Shown piece after piece: positions 29,790-39,293 of a stretch of DNA of 64,000 nucleotides. Origin of the DNA: Methylotenera sp. G11 (GTDB lineage Bacteria; Pseudomonadota; Gammaproteobacteria; Burkholderiales; Methylophilaceae). The first letter of the stretch is position 1; each line of letters begins with the position of its first letter. The stretch is from NCBI RefSeq assembly GCF_000799735.1, contig NZ_JUHH01000001.1, forward strand, positions 1,550,001 through 1,614,000, in the 5' to 3' direction. The notes under the pieces were generated by a model. That model saw nothing but the letters and a program-made list of their open reading frames with translations, did not search any database and was not told where the DNA came from. The position numbers and the translations under genes are program-made.

Positions 29790-29820
29790 GCCAGGGGTTC
29801 TGACAGCAGAGTCCCCTGGC
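29790..29820. terminator. Hairpin between convergent hemB and the next gene
   Basis: GCCAGGGG (29790-29797) pairs perfectly with CCCCTGGC (29813-29820), and an inner TCTG/CAGA pair extends it. The T-run is poor on both sides, so termination may be weak or assisted. Just after it lies a tandem pair of the 10-base unit TATAGTTCAA (29837-29856) that reaches the end of the minus-strand gene. Confidence 0.5.
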
Positions 29821-29852
29821 AGCTCGCCCTGGCAACTATAGTTCAATATAGT

Positions 29853-30482
29853 TCAATCCTGTCGCCCCAGCAGGGCCTTTACCCCTTCAATATCCATCCT
29901 GTCGGCATTACTGCCATCGGCAGCGCGCTTGGTTGCGACCCGGATATCATCAACATCAAACACACTGAGCCTGATTAAACCTTTTTCGGTTTCCAGCGTA
30001 AACACAGGCACCGTCTTGCGGCTATCCCCTTTTTTATCGCGTTTGCCGTCATTCATGATGCGGTAGGATTTTTCATTCACATCAAACGGGATTTTCTGGT
30101 TGAGCAGAAACATTTCCACATCTTTCACGCTATCTGCAAACAGGTGGATATGGGTTTCAGACATTAATCCGGCGGTGCCATCCAGCACGGCTCCGGTTAA
30201 ATGCGGATTGAATCTTGCCAGCAGCTGCATGGTGAACAAGGCATTCATTCTCAGGTCGTACAGGTTTTCGGGCTGCGCTTCACTCAGAAACAAAGCATGA
30301 TAGAGCTTGAGCTCTTCTTCAACCTCTGCATTGGACGGCATGATGCTGTTATCAACAGCGCCCAGCTGCCGCCCTGCTTTCTTTTTCGCATAGCCAAAGT
30401 CAGAAACACCGTCTTCTGCCATCATACGTGCTGCCTGCTGGGCGATAAGCTGTCGCAAGTGCTGCATATTTTCTCTTGCCAT
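29853..30482 (-). CDS. Conserved hypothetical protein
   Basis: 209 residues, cytoplasmic, no signal peptide or membrane segment. The N-terminus is helical with repeated Ala/Met (residues 1-45). The central G-A-V-L-D-G-T-A-G-L-x-S-E-T-H-I-H-L-F stretch (about 98-116) recalls a nucleotidyltransferase-like fold in my reading, but the usual catalytic D-x-D is not clear. Similar proteins occur in beta- and gammaproteobacteria. Lys/Arg/Asp-rich C-terminal part. It follows the ntrX-like gene region on the opposite side of hemB; I do not assign a function. Confidence 0.75.
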   Translation of the reverse strand: MARENMQHLRQLIAQQAARMMAEDGVSDFGYAKKKAGRQLGAVDNSIMPSNAEVEEELKLYHALFLSEAQPENLYDLRMNALFTMQLLARFNPHLTGAVLDGTAGLMSETHIHLFADSVKDVEMFLLNQKIPFDVNEKSYRIMNDGKRDKKGDSRKTVPVFTLETEKGLIRLSVFDVDDIRVATKRAADGSNADRMDIEGVKALLGRQD

Positions 30483-30618
30483 TTTGATTACACTCTTTTT
30501 AACGTACCTGGCAGTTCATAGCCCGGCTGGTAAGCCTCCGGCAATATCACTGCAGACAGTTGCATCCAGTTTGCCGCCGGCGCTGAAAGCTGAACACCCT
30601 CTGCCGCTAATTTTAAGA

Positions 30619-31920
30619 CTAACCCTTGATCTTGATATCAAGCTGTTTAAGTTTTCGATATAAATGCGTGCGCTCTAAACCGGCAACTTCTGCAAGTTTA
30701 CTCATGTTTCCGGCAACATTTTTGATATGGTAGCTGAAATAAAGGCGTTCGAACTCATCGCGGGCTTCACGCAAAGGCTTATCAAAGGCACTTTCCATGA
30801 TTGCCGGCAGCGCATTCGGCGCTGTCGTTTCAAGCTTGGCCTGCAAATGCGCTTCCCCGAACTGGGTCAGCACACGCGTGACGTCATCCAGCGTTATTTT
30901 GTCACCCAGGCTGGTTTGTATCAGGTTGCGGATAACCGTATCCAGCTGGGCAATATCGCCCGGCCACGCTGCATTACGCAATGCATTCAAAGCGGCGACA
31001 TCAAATTCGCAATAGGGTACGCCGGCAAGCTCGAATTGCAGGTTGGCAATCGCCACGGCCAGGTCAGGAATATCCTCCTTATGCTCCTCCAGTGCCGGCA
31101 CCCGCAGCGAAACCGCTGACAGCAACTGCAGCAGATTGTGGTCAAACAAGCCTTCGGCCTGCTGTTTCGGAAGGTTCTCACTGGTGGCGCACACCACACG
31201 CACATTGTATTTTTCGGATTTGGTAATGAGCAGCAGCAGGCCTTTCTGCTCGGTTTTGTTTAGCTCGGAGACTTCACTGATATACAGCACGCCATCGCGC
31301 ACCTGTTCAAGGATATCCAGCGGGGCTAATACCAGCTGGCCAAATTCCGTCAGGTGCAGCCACGGGGTGTTGGCCATCTGCAGGAAGCGCGCGCATAACT
31401 CGGCACCGCAGCCTTTGGAGCCGATCAGCAGCACCGGGCTTGGCCCATGATTGACGCTGGATGCGATCTTTTCGAGGCGCTCTTTCAGGGCGGTAATAAT
31501 CTGGCTTTTGCCCAGATTAGCCAGGCTCATTTCAGATTTAGGCAGCTGCTCGCTGTGTTTCAGTGCATTGGCTACGGTCTTGAGCAGCTTTTGCAGCGCG
31601 ATGGGCTTTTCCAGGAAATCAAATGCACCGATGCGCGTTGCCTCAACAGCTGTATCAATCGTACCGTGGCCTGACATCATGACCACCGGCATCGTCAGCA
31701 GCCCGCCGTTAGCCCACTCTTTAAGCAAAGTGATCCCGTCACAATCAGGCATCCAGATGTCCAGCAGGACGACATCCGGGCGATCGTGCAGACGCATGGC
31801 ACGTGCCGCCGCCGCATTCTCCGCCAGATCAACCCGATAACCCTCATCCTGCAGAATATCCCGCAATAGCTCACGAATACCGATCTCGTCATCTACGACT
31901 AATATATGTTTTGATGCCAT
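30619..31920 (-). CDS. NtrX-like response regulator with degenerate AAA+ domain
   Basis: 433 residues. The receiver domain (1-120) is intact, with phospho-acceptor D54 in V-L-L-D-I-W-M-P-D and Lys in F-L-E-K-P. The central domain should be a sigma-54-activating ATPase, but Walker A reads G-S-K-G-C-G-A-E (no P-loop Lys/Ser), Walker B reads V-L-Y-I-S-E-V and the GAFTGA loop that touches sigma-54 is absent. A Fis-type helix-turn-helix closes the protein (about 390-430). It therefore probably binds DNA in a phosphorylation-dependent way without activating sigma-54. It follows the NtrY-like kinase by 25 bases. Confidence 0.9.
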   Translation of the reverse strand: MASKHILVVDDEIGIRELLRDILQDEGYRVDLAENAAAARAMRLHDRPDVVLLDIWMPDCDGITLLKEWANGGLLTMPVVMMSGHGTIDTAVEATRIGAFDFLEKPIALQKLLKTVANALKHSEQLPKSEMSLANLGKSQIITALKERLEKIASSVNHGPSPVLLIGSKGCGAELCARFLQMANTPWLHLTEFGQLVLAPLDILEQVRDGVLYISEVSELNKTEQKGLLLLITKSEKYNVRVVCATSENLPKQQAEGLFDHNLLQLLSAVSLRVPALEEHKEDIPDLAVAIANLQFELAGVPYCEFDVAALNALRNAAWPGDIAQLDTVIRNLIQTSLGDKITLDDVTRVLTQFGEAHLQAKLETTAPNALPAIMESAFDKPLREARDEFERLYFSYHIKNVAGNMSKLAEVAGLERTHLYRKLKQLDIKIKG

Positions 31921-31945
31921 GTTGTATATCTATCTAGCTCTCAAG

Positions 31946-34105
31946 TTAAATCAAATTTTCTGCTGTTTCGATCAATAACGGAATGCTTATCGTCACAGCT
32001 GCCCCCGTTGCCGTACCATCATTAGCGCCTACATTCTCTACCCTGATACTGCCTTTGTGTTCCTCGACGATCTTTTTCACGATCGCCAGGCCCAGGCCGG
32101 TACCATGCGGCTTGCTGGTCATATACGGCTCAAAAATATGCGGCATCATATCGGCCGCAAATCCGCCGCCATTGTCCTGTATCGTCAACACCAGCATGCC
32201 ATTCACATTCTCCGTAGAAACATAAATAACAGGGGATTGCTTATCCGCCAATGCATCCTGTGCATTCTGCAGCAGATTATGCAATACCTGTCGCAACATT
32301 GTGCTATCCCCTTTAATAGTGCATGCCTGCGTTGTTAAATGCTGCTCCATTTTGATTTTAGGCAGGTCGTAAAGTGACATCACTTCACGGATCAGCATAT
32401 TCAAATCCAGTTTATCCAGATGCGGCGCCGGTGAACGTGCGTACTCACTGAATTCATTCACCATTTTCTTCAATGCATCCACCTGGTTCACGATCGTTTC
32501 CGTAGAGCGTTTCAGCATTTTCGCGTCATCATCTTCCAGCTTATCGTGCAGTTTGTGCGCCATGCGCTCTGCCGAGAGCTGAATCGGCGTCAGCGGATTC
32601 TTGATTTCGTGTGCCAGGCGCCTGGCCACCTCACCCCAGGCCGCATCACGCTGCGCCTGCACCATCGCGGTTGCATCATCGAACACTGCGACATAACCGC
32701 CATCCGGCAAGCGCGTACCGCGCAGTGTAATGATCTGCTTGCCCTGTGCCGTCGCTATCTCGATCTGCGTTTGCGAATCTTCTTTCTGTGCGTTTTTCTG
32801 GCTGGCATCCTGCTGGCTGTTCAATGCGATCGCCTGGAAAAAATTCGCCAGCTGTGCCTGCTTCGCAATAATCATATCCGGGGTGAAGCCGACGTAGCTC
32901 TCAAGGGAAACACCCAATATATGGACTGTCGCTTCATTAAAAGTACGCAGCTCGCCGCGTTCGTTCAATGCCAGCACACCGGATGACAGGTGTGCCAATA
33001 TCGTTTCAAGATACCCACGCGCCGCCTCAACCCGCGCACGGTTCCTGTCAGCAGCTTTTCTTGCATCGCCGAGCTGCTGGGTCATACTGTTGAATGACTG
33101 TACCAATACCCCAAGCTCATCTTTACCATGCGCCGGCAGGATAATATTGTAATCCCCGCTCGCAAGCGCCCGGGTACCTTCCGCCAGCACCGTCAGGGGC
33201 GCCGACAGCCGGCGGCTTAACACAAACGCGATCGCTACCGCCGTAAACATTGCCAGCATCATGACCAGCGTCAGCGTCAGCGCAAATACTTCCCTCAAGG
33301 CAGTACGGCTATAGGATAACTGCTGATAATCCTGATAGACATCCTGCACGGCTTCAGCCGTGGTAGCGAGCGATTTCGGCACGGGCTGCAGCAATTGCAG
33401 GATACGAGTCTCACCCGCAATATCCTGTACGCTGATCGGCACCAGGACCCGCAGATACAAACCTTTTCCCGCAATCGGCTCGATATTGCCGTAAATACGC
33501 TGCCGCGCCTGCCTGAGCTGCGTTACGCTCGGCAGCTCAGGCAGGAAACTGCTTGAATCACTGCTGGACACCGACAGGATGCGGCCTTGCGGCGTCAGTA
33601 AGGTCGCATCCTGAATGCCGCTCTTTTCACGCAGATCATTGAGCAATGTGAAATGCGTGGTCGCCGGCTGAAAAGCAAGGCTGGCAGCCATGCCCTCGCC
33701 TTTTTCCTTCACATCCGCCAGCATGATATCGAGTGCCGTGCGCCCCAGGTTCAAGCCACCTTCCAGCGCCGACTCTACCTTGACGTTGAACCATGACTCG
33801 ATCGAGCGCGTCAGGAAATTGACCGACACCATGTATACAATCAATCCCGGAATAATCGCCATCAGTGCAAATGATCCTAGCAGGCGCAGCGTGAAACGGC
33901 TGCCGATCACACGCTCGCGGATATTGCGATACAGGCTGAAAAGCTGATAACCGATCAGAACCAGCAGCAGCAGCGCCAATGCAATATTCAAAGAAACCAG
34001 CAGGGTGTAATACTCACCCGACGCGGCAGTATTGGCGCTGGCATTCGAAAGCAAATACAGCAGCACCGCACCTAGTAATGCACTGATATATACGATGTAT
34101 TTCAT
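31946..34105 (-). CDS. NtrY-like membrane sensor histidine kinase
   Basis: 719 residues. Two N-terminal transmembrane helices and a third and fourth bracket a periplasmic sensor region (about 95-270). A HAMP domain (about 295-355), a PAS domain (about 365-480) and the kinase core follow. Phospho-acceptor His499 lies in L-A-H-E-I-K-N-P-L-T-P, with N-box L-L-Q-N-A-Q-D-A and G-boxes D-N-G-G-G-F and G-T-G-L-G-L-A-I-V-K-K. Its ATG overlaps the DUF4390 stop codon (ATGA). Its partner is the regulator that follows. NtrYX systems are linked to nitrogen, redox and envelope control; the signal here is unknown. Confidence 0.93.
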   Translation of the reverse strand: MKYIVYISALLGAVLLYLLSNASANTAASGEYYTLLVSLNIALALLLLVLIGYQLFSLYRNIRERVIGSRFTLRLLGSFALMAIIPGLIVYMVSVNFLTRSIESWFNVKVESALEGGLNLGRTALDIMLADVKEKGEGMAASLAFQPATTHFTLLNDLREKSGIQDATLLTPQGRILSVSSSDSSSFLPELPSVTQLRQARQRIYGNIEPIAGKGLYLRVLVPISVQDIAGETRILQLLQPVPKSLATTAEAVQDVYQDYQQLSYSRTALREVFALTLTLVMMLAMFTAVAIAFVLSRRLSAPLTVLAEGTRALASGDYNIILPAHGKDELGVLVQSFNSMTQQLGDARKAADRNRARVEAARGYLETILAHLSSGVLALNERGELRTFNEATVHILGVSLESYVGFTPDMIIAKQAQLANFFQAIALNSQQDASQKNAQKEDSQTQIEIATAQGKQIITLRGTRLPDGGYVAVFDDATAMVQAQRDAAWGEVARRLAHEIKNPLTPIQLSAERMAHKLHDKLEDDDAKMLKRSTETIVNQVDALKKMVNEFSEYARSPAPHLDKLDLNMLIREVMSLYDLPKIKMEQHLTTQACTIKGDSTMLRQVLHNLLQNAQDALADKQSPVIYVSTENVNGMLVLTIQDNGGGFAADMMPHIFEPYMTSKPHGTGLGLAIVKKIVEEHKGSIRVENVGANDGTATGAAVTISIPLLIETAENLI

Positions 34106-34686
34106 TTAAATATATTCGGTGACCATTCAAAACGCTGCGAACTCATTTTCCAGTCACTTGACCCCATACCTTCCACTTGCAACGCTTTAGGCAACTTCTT
34201 GTGATCAAGGCGCATCAGCAGCACCGCTGTATACGGCTCATTTTTCTCCACATCGTTTTTTTCAAATACTTTCATATCCTGGATGATGGACAGATCTTCT
34301 ATTGCCGCATCCAGGCTGGCATATGTTCGCTGCTGCTCGTTACGGATCACGATGTACTGCCGTGATAAAGCGTGATAACTCAGACTCACCTGCTGCACCG
34401 TGGTGGCCACTTCATCATCAAACCAATATTTGCGCGGTGAAAGCAGCTGGAATTCGATCAGGAAATTAAAGGTAAATCCTTTGAGAATCGCTTTTTCCAT
34501 CTCGGGGCTGAAATTGATCTCGACATCGGCATTCAGCAATACCTCATCTTCGTATGTGATCAGGTTCGCACTCCTGATCTGCAGGCTATTGCCTGCTGCC
34601 TGCGCAACGTCTACGAACAGCAGCAGGCCAAGGGCAAAAAACAGGTGCTTAATTTTTTTGCAGTAGTGCATAGAAAAAGCCGTCAT
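34102..34686 (-). CDS. DUF4390 exported protein
   Basis: 194 residues with a signal peptide (hydrophobic 14-26, cut near A-Q-A-A). The rest is a beta-rich periplasmic domain typical of DUF4390, with N-A-D-V-E-I-N-F-S, E-A-I-x-x-G-x-x-x-x-F and Y-W-F-D-D-E motifs. It always sits next to NtrY-type kinases in the betaproteobacteria I know, here overlapping both rsmB (38 bases) and the kinase (ATGA), so it may supply or tune the periplasmic signal. The true start may be the ATG five codons later; no ribosome site decides. Confidence 0.88.
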   Translation of the reverse strand: MTAFSMHYCKKIKHLFFALGLLLFVDVAQAAGNSLQIRSANLITYEDEVLLNADVEINFSPEMEKAILKGFTFNFLIEFQLLSPRKYWFDDEVATTVQQVSLSYHALSRQYIVIRNEQQRTYASLDAAIEDLSIIQDMKVFEKNDVEKNEPYTAVLLMRLDHKKLPKALQVEGMGSSDWKMSSQRFEWSPNIFK

Positions 34687-35944
34687 GCGCGGTTGAAGGA
34701 ATCAGCTGACCATTCAGCTGACTGAGGTTTGCGAAAGAGTCTACAGGCAAGGGCAGCTGCTTTGCATCAGGATGCTGTAATAAGAAATTATCCACTTGTT
34801 TTTGATTTTCTTCATTAAATACAGAGCATGTCACATAAAGCAATTTACCGCCTTTTGCCAACAATTGCCATAAATTAGGCAAAATTTTAGCTTGCTGCGC
34901 AGCAAAAGAAGCCACATCAGCTTCGCGGCGCAGCCATTTGATATCGACATGCCTGCGCACAATGCCTGATGCAGTGCATGGCACATCAGCCAGAATCCTG
35001 TCGAAGGGCTTGCCGTCATACCAATCGGCAGATGAGGCGTCCGCCGCCAGCAGATCAGCATTCAATTTCAGGCGGCCAAGATTTTCCTGCACACGCTGCA
35101 GCCGCCCGGCGTCACTATCCATAGCGGTCAGGTGCACATCCGCCAGTTCCAGGATATGTCCGGTTTTACCCCCGGGCGCGCAGCACGCGTCCAGCACACG
35201 CAAACCGGGCGTAATATCAAGCAGGCTTGCAGCCAGCTGTGCACCATAATCCTGCACGGAGACAATACCGTCACTAAACCCCGGTATCTTATCCACGCCT
35301 GACGGCCTGGCCAGCACTACGGCCTGGCCTCCGATATGGCTGGCCTCGATGTCCTGGCGTTCCAACAGCTGTAAATACTCTTCGATACCAATCTTTCCGG
35401 TATTGACACGCAGCGTCATGGGCGGATGCTGATTGCCGGCAAGCAGCATGGCCTGCCAATGGTCAGGATATTGTGTCCTGAGTTTGTTGATCCACCATTG
35501 CGGATATGAATAAACCGCTACTTCAGTTTTGGCGAGGCGGGCTGCGAGTTCATCTTTTTTACGCAGGAAATTACGCAGAATGGCATTGACCAGCCCCTTT
35601 GCCCAGTGCTTGGGCGCCGGTTTCCTTAACTGACTTACTGCATGTACAGCCTGGTTCACCACAGTGAACGCATCGGCTTTATCATGCAATAACTGGTAAA
35701 TTGCAACCAGCAGTAAAGTATAGATGCGGTCATCGCTTAACGGCTTCTCAAGCAGGCAGGTCAAATATGCATTGGCTTCCCCATAAAAGCGCAATGTGCC
35801 ATAGCTTAAATCTGCCGCAGCGCCCCGCTGCTGCGGAGTAGCGTCCGGAAAAAGCGTCAATGCCGCCGGTAGCGCGAGTGTTAGGTTGCGGCCGGACAAA
35901 ACCTGGTTGACTGCATCAGCAGCGATTTGTTGGGAAATATACAA
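34649..35944 (-). CDS. rsmB: 16S rRNA (cytosine-967-C5)-methyltransferase RsmB
   Basis: SAM-dependent RNA methyltransferase that makes m5C967. 431 residues: an N-terminal NusB-like RNA-binding domain (1-130), then the Rossmann methyltransferase domain with C-C-A-P-G-G-K-T near 255, D-V-P-C-T-A-S-G (first catalytic Cys region) near 320 and T-C-S-V-F-N-E-E-N (catalytic Cys) near 370. The start is TTG (35942-35944); no in-frame ATG fits. The upstream gene of the usual fmt-rsmB pair is separated here by htpX and by a plus-strand gene. Confidence 0.95.
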   Translation of the reverse strand: MYISQQIAADAVNQVLSGRNLTLALPAALTLFPDATPQQRGAAADLSYGTLRFYGEANAYLTCLLEKPLSDDRIYTLLLVAIYQLLHDKADAFTVVNQAVHAVSQLRKPAPKHWAKGLVNAILRNFLRKKDELAARLAKTEVAVYSYPQWWINKLRTQYPDHWQAMLLAGNQHPPMTLRVNTGKIGIEEYLQLLERQDIEASHIGGQAVVLARPSGVDKIPGFSDGIVSVQDYGAQLAASLLDITPGLRVLDACCAPGGKTGHILELADVHLTAMDSDAGRLQRVQENLGRLKLNADLLAADASSADWYDGKPFDRILADVPCTASGIVRRHVDIKWLRREADVASFAAQQAKILPNLWQLLAKGGKLLYVTCSVFNEENQKQVDNFLLQHPDAKQLPLPVDSFANLSQLNGQLIPSTAHDGFFYALLQKN

Positions 35945-36078
35945 AATAGATTCTGACCATAAACGCTAAAGCCCGATTTTACTTGATAACGGTCATAATA
36001 GGGATAAGCTGTTAAGCACCTGTCATCGCAATCATCATTACAATCGTTAAATCACATTCAATCAACAAGGAGTTTGTC

Positions 36079-36609
36079 ATGAATAGCACGCATGTTTTAA
36101 AACGTTTAGTGTTTTCTGGGTTATTACTTGCGGCCACCGGTTCAGCACTGGCTGCTGATGTCGGCGTTTCGATCAGCGTCGGCCAGCCCGGATTCTACGG
36201 CCGCATCGACATTGGCGATTACCCCTACCCTCAGCCTCGCCTGATATACAGCAACCCGATTATCGTACATCGCCATGCTGATGTATATTACGAACCGCTT
36301 TATTTACGCGTACCGCCCGGCCATGCCAAGAACTGGAAACGTTATTGCGGCCGCTACAACGCCTGTGGCCATCCGGCCTATTTTGTCCAGGATAGCTGGT
36401 ACCGCAATGAATATGCACCTATGTACCGTGAACGGCACGGCGGCTACTACGGCCGGGATAACGACCGTTATGGACGTGACCATGACCGCTATGACCGCGA
36501 CCACGATCGTTACGACCGGAGAGATGACCGCCGAGACCGCAATGACGACCGCCGCGGAGACCGCGGCCACGGCAACGATAACGGAAGAGGCGATAACGGC
36601 AGACGCTAA
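36079..36609 (+). CDS. Secreted protein with Asp/Arg/His-rich repeat tail
   Basis: 176 residues. A clear signal peptide is cut after A-L-A-A near residue 26. The middle (about 30-115) is Tyr/Pro-rich with P-P-G-H-A-K-N-W, two Cys residues (C-G-R-Y-N-A-C) that could form a disulfide, and Y-F-V-Q-D-S-W-Y. The last 55 residues are low complexity, made of D-R-Y-x-R-D-H units with period 7 that decay into Asp/Arg/Gly. AAGGAG stands 7 bases before the ATG. It lies on the opposite strand between rsmB and htpX, inside an otherwise conserved minus-strand block. Function unknown; similar periplasmic proteins occur in other betaproteobacteria. Confidence 0.85.
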   Translation: MNSTHVLKRLVFSGLLLAATGSALAADVGVSISVGQPGFYGRIDIGDYPYPQPRLIYSNPIIVHRHADVYYEPLYLRVPPGHAKNWKRYCGRYNACGHPAYFVQDSWYRNEYAPMYRERHGGYYGRDNDRYGRDHDRYDRDHDRYDRRDDRRDRNDDRRGDRGHGNDNGRGDNGRR

Positions 36610-36639
36610 TAACGGCAGAGCTAGCAACGCCTTATGACG

Positions 36640-36673
36640 CAGATGGCCTCCGGGTTTCCCTGGAGGCCATCTG
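36640..36673 (+). terminator. Terminator after the Asp/Arg-rich protein gene
   Basis: A 12-base-pair perfect stem (36640-36651 with 36662-36673) is topped by a GGG/CCC stem with a TTT loop and one bulged T, followed by TTTATAT. It lies 30 bases after the stop codon and may also stop transcription coming from htpX on the minus strand. Confidence 0.75.
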
Positions 36674-36726
36674 TTTATATCTGTATTCTGAATTAGGATA
36701 TCTTGAATACTTTAACTTGAAATACT

Positions 36727-37590
36727 CTAATAGAGATTTGCCAACTGCATCAACTTGGCTATACGCTCCTCGGTTCTCGGGTGCGTACTGAACAGGCTGT
36801 CAAACGAACGTCCGGATAATGGATTGATAATCATCATCTGTGCAGTTTCCGGGTGAGCCTCTGCTGTTTCATTCGGGATCCGGTGTGCATAATTATGGAT
36901 TTTTTCAAGCGCGCTTGCCAGTGCCTGAGGGTCACGGCAAATTTCAGCCCCGCCCCTGTCGGCTTCAAACTCGCGCGAGCGGGAAATCGCCATCTGAATC
37001 AGGGATGCCGCCAATGGTGCAAGCAGCATCACCAGGATACCGATCACAGGATTCACGTTACGCTCGCCGTTTTCATGATGTCCACCGCCAAACAGCATGC
37101 CAAACTGCGCAATAGATGCAATGGCACCGGCCACCGTTGCCGAAATGGTGGAAATCAGGGTATCCCTGTTTTTAACATGCGCCAGCTCATGCGCCATCAC
37201 GCCGCGCAGCTCTCGCTCGCTCAGGATCTGCATGATGCCTAGCGTGGCAGCTACCGCCGCATTCTCGGGATTGCGCCCGGTAGCAAAAGCATTCGGCTGA
37301 GTTTCATTGATGACATAAACCTTAGGCATCGGCAGCTGCGCATTCTCTGCCAGGGATCTGACCATCTGGTAATAATTCCGGAATTGCACGTTGTCTGCCG
37401 TGATTTCTTCGGCGCCATACATTTTCAGCACCGCTTTATCGGAGAACCAGTAAGCATATACATTCATTGCAGCGGCAATGACCAAAGCGATCAGCATGCC
37501 ACCCGCCCCGCCCAGGGCAGCGCCCACCAAGCCGAACAGCGCCACGATGGCGGCCATCAATATCGTTGTTTTAAACCAGTTTCCTAACAT
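36727..37590 (-). CDS. htpX: Membrane zinc metalloprotease HtpX
   Basis: Inner-membrane M48 protease for quality control of membrane proteins. 287 residues. Two N-terminal hydrophobic segments (about 7-28, 29-48), zinc motif HELAH at 134-138, two further membrane segments (about 148-170, 180-205) and the third ligand E209 in [10 protein letters not shown]. It stands between fmt and rsmB in the minus-strand order, 75 bases after fmt. Confidence 0.97.
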   Translation of the reverse strand: MLGNWFKTTILMAAIVALFGLVGAALGGAGGMLIALVIAAAMNVYAYWFSDKAVLKMYGAEEITADNVQFRNYYQMVRSLAENAQLPMPKVYVINETQPNAFATGRNPENAAVAATLGIMQILSERELRGVMAHELAHVKNRDTLISTISATVAGAIASIAQFGMLFGGGHHENGERNVNPVIGILVMLLAPLAASLIQMAISRSREFEADRGGAEICRDPQALASALEKIHNYAHRIPNETAEAHPETAQMMIINPLSGRSFDSLFSTHPRTEERIAKLMQLANLY

Positions 37591-37665
37591 GTTTCATCCT
37601 TGCTTAAATAACGCATTTACAGCCTTTAAGATGATGTCGTGCCGTAAAAATTCAAGTGGCATTGC

Positions 37666-38622
37666 CTACTCGGAATCAAACACATCCCCTGCTTTCAAAT
37701 GATGCCCCTGCACGAAAGCCTGCGCATCCATACGCTTGCCGCCGGGAGCCTGCAACTCCATCAGGTTCAGCACGCCTTGTCCGCACGCCACCAGTAAACC
37801 GCCCTGCACACTGATGACCTCTCCGGGTCTGGCGCTGACCGGCTTTTCCATCTTGTATTTTTCCAGGTCGCATTCAGTTGCCATCCAGATACGGCATACA
37901 TCATCCCTGAGTTTGCTCTGTGCTACCGGAAACGGGTTAAATGCGCGGATCTGGCGCGATAGCTCTGCCGCACTTTTCTGCCAGTCAATCGCAGCTTCCG
38001 CTTTTTCCAGCTTATGGGCATAAGTGACCAGGCTTTCATCTTGCGGCGTGCTCGGCAACAGGCCATTCGCCTCCAGATCGCGCATAGCCTGCACCATCAA
38101 GTCCGCACCGGTTCTGGCCAGTGCATCATGCAGGCTCTGCGTCGTATCCGCCGCCCCGATCGGGATTACGCCCTTGCTGACCATAGCCCCTGCATCCAAT
38201 GCGGGCACCACTTCCATAATGGTGACACCGGTTTCCACATCCCCGGCCAATATGGAACGATGGATAGGCGCTGCGCCGCGCCAGCGCGGCAGTAATGAAG
38301 CATGGATGTTATAGCATCCATGCACAGGCATATTAAGTACGCTGGTGGGAATGATCAATCCATACGCCGCTACGATCATGACATCGGCCTGGCTGGCCGC
38401 TATCTGTGCCTGCACTTCCTGCGGTTTGAGGCTGACGGGCTGGAACACGTGCAGATGATGCTGTTCCGCCAGAACCTTTACCGGGCTGGGTTTTAGTTTC
38501 ATACCACGGCCAGCCGGGCGGTCAGGCTGCGTGAGCACCATGACAATTTCATGTCCGGCGGCAATCAGTGCTGCCAATGCCGGCACTGCGAATTCAGGCG
38601 TACCTGCAAAGATAATCTTCAA
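37666..38622 (-). CDS. fmt: Methionyl-tRNA formyltransferase
   Basis: Formylates initiator Met-tRNA. 318 residues. The N-terminal formyltransferase domain has N-I-H-A-S-L-L-P-R-W-R-G-A-A-P-I (catalytic Asn, His) near 107 and D-A-G near 145 (D-x-G family loop); the C-terminal OB domain binds tRNA. The start is TTG (38620-38622), with a weak GAAAGAA before it. It follows def after 164 bases, the common def-fmt pair. Confidence 0.96.
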   Translation of the reverse strand: MKIIFAGTPEFAVPALAALIAAGHEIVMVLTQPDRPAGRGMKLKPSPVKVLAEQHHLHVFQPVSLKPQEVQAQIAASQADVMIVAAYGLIIPTSVLNMPVHGCYNIHASLLPRWRGAAPIHRSILAGDVETGVTIMEVVPALDAGAMVSKGVIPIGAADTTQSLHDALARTGADLMVQAMRDLEANGLLPSTPQDESLVTYAHKLEKAEAAIDWQKSAAELSRQIRAFNPFPVAQSKLRDDVCRIWMATECDLEKYKMEKPVSARPGEVISVQGGLLVACGQGVLNLMELQAPGGKRMDAQAFVQGHHLKAGDVFDSE

Positions 38623-38786
38623 TTTTATTCTTTCAAATTTCAGTCAGGCACTTTCATTAATACATCAGCTGCATACATACACGACTCAAGGCAGCGCAAA
38701 CATGCGCGCAAATGAATAAGCAGGCAATGCTCGCAACAGATGTATTATGGAAGGGCCGCTTCAGTTACATGGGGGTTGGTCGGGAG

Positions 38787-39293
38787 TTACATAGGCCGAT
38801 TGCGCTGCTGTTTCAGCATCTTGTTTTTAATGCGGGTCCGTTTCAGCGGCGACAGGTACTCGACAAATACCTTGCCTAGCAAGTGATCCATCTCATGCTG
38901 AATGCACACACTCAATAAACCATGGGCTTCCAGCTTGAAGGTCTCGCCTTTTTCATTCATGGCTTCAACGACGACTTTCTCCGCCCTGGTGACACTGTCG
39001 TAGATACCGGGCACAGACAGGCACCCCTCTTCGTAGACCTGTTCGCCATCTTTTTCAAGAATCCTGGGGTTAATAAAAACCTGAAGCTGGTCTTTGGTTT
39101 CACTGATGTCGATAATCAGCAGCTGTATGTGATGATTGACCTGGGTAGCAGCCAGGCCTATGCCGGGCGCCGCATACATGGTCTCTGCCATGTCGTCGAT
39201 CAAGCGGCGCAACGATGCATCAACCTCTTTGACCGGCTTTGCCACAGTATGCAGCCTGGGATCGGGATAATTAAGAATATCTAGAATTGCCAT
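38787..39293 (-). CDS. def: Peptide deformylase
   Basis: Removes the formyl group from nascent proteins, with Fe2+ or similar metal. 168 residues. The three motifs are intact: G-I-G-L-A-A-T-Q (44-51), E-G-C-L-S (Cys91) and Q-H-E-M-D-H (His133, Glu134, His137). It is divergent from the LysM gene and is the first gene of the def-fmt-htpX-rsmB run. Confidence 0.97.
   Translation of the reverse strand: MAILDILNYPDPRLHTVAKPVKEVDASLRRLIDDMAETMYAAPGIGLAATQVNHHIQLLIIDISETKDQLQVFINPRILEKDGEQVYEEGCLSVPGIYDSVTRAEKVVVEAMNEKGETFKLEAHGLLSVCIQHEMDHLLGKVFVEYLSPLKRTRIKNKMLKQQRNRPM

Noticed and set aside
30619-31920. Pseudogene call for the ntrX-like gene
   Set aside because: The frame is complete and receiver and DNA-binding domains are well kept, so loss of AAA+ motifs looks like specialisation, not decay.
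36275-36637. Thr/Ala/Met-rich frame overlapping the Asp/Arg-rich protein
   Set aside because: Product of the repeat read in another frame; no ribosome site, and the first frame has a signal peptide and AAGGAG.
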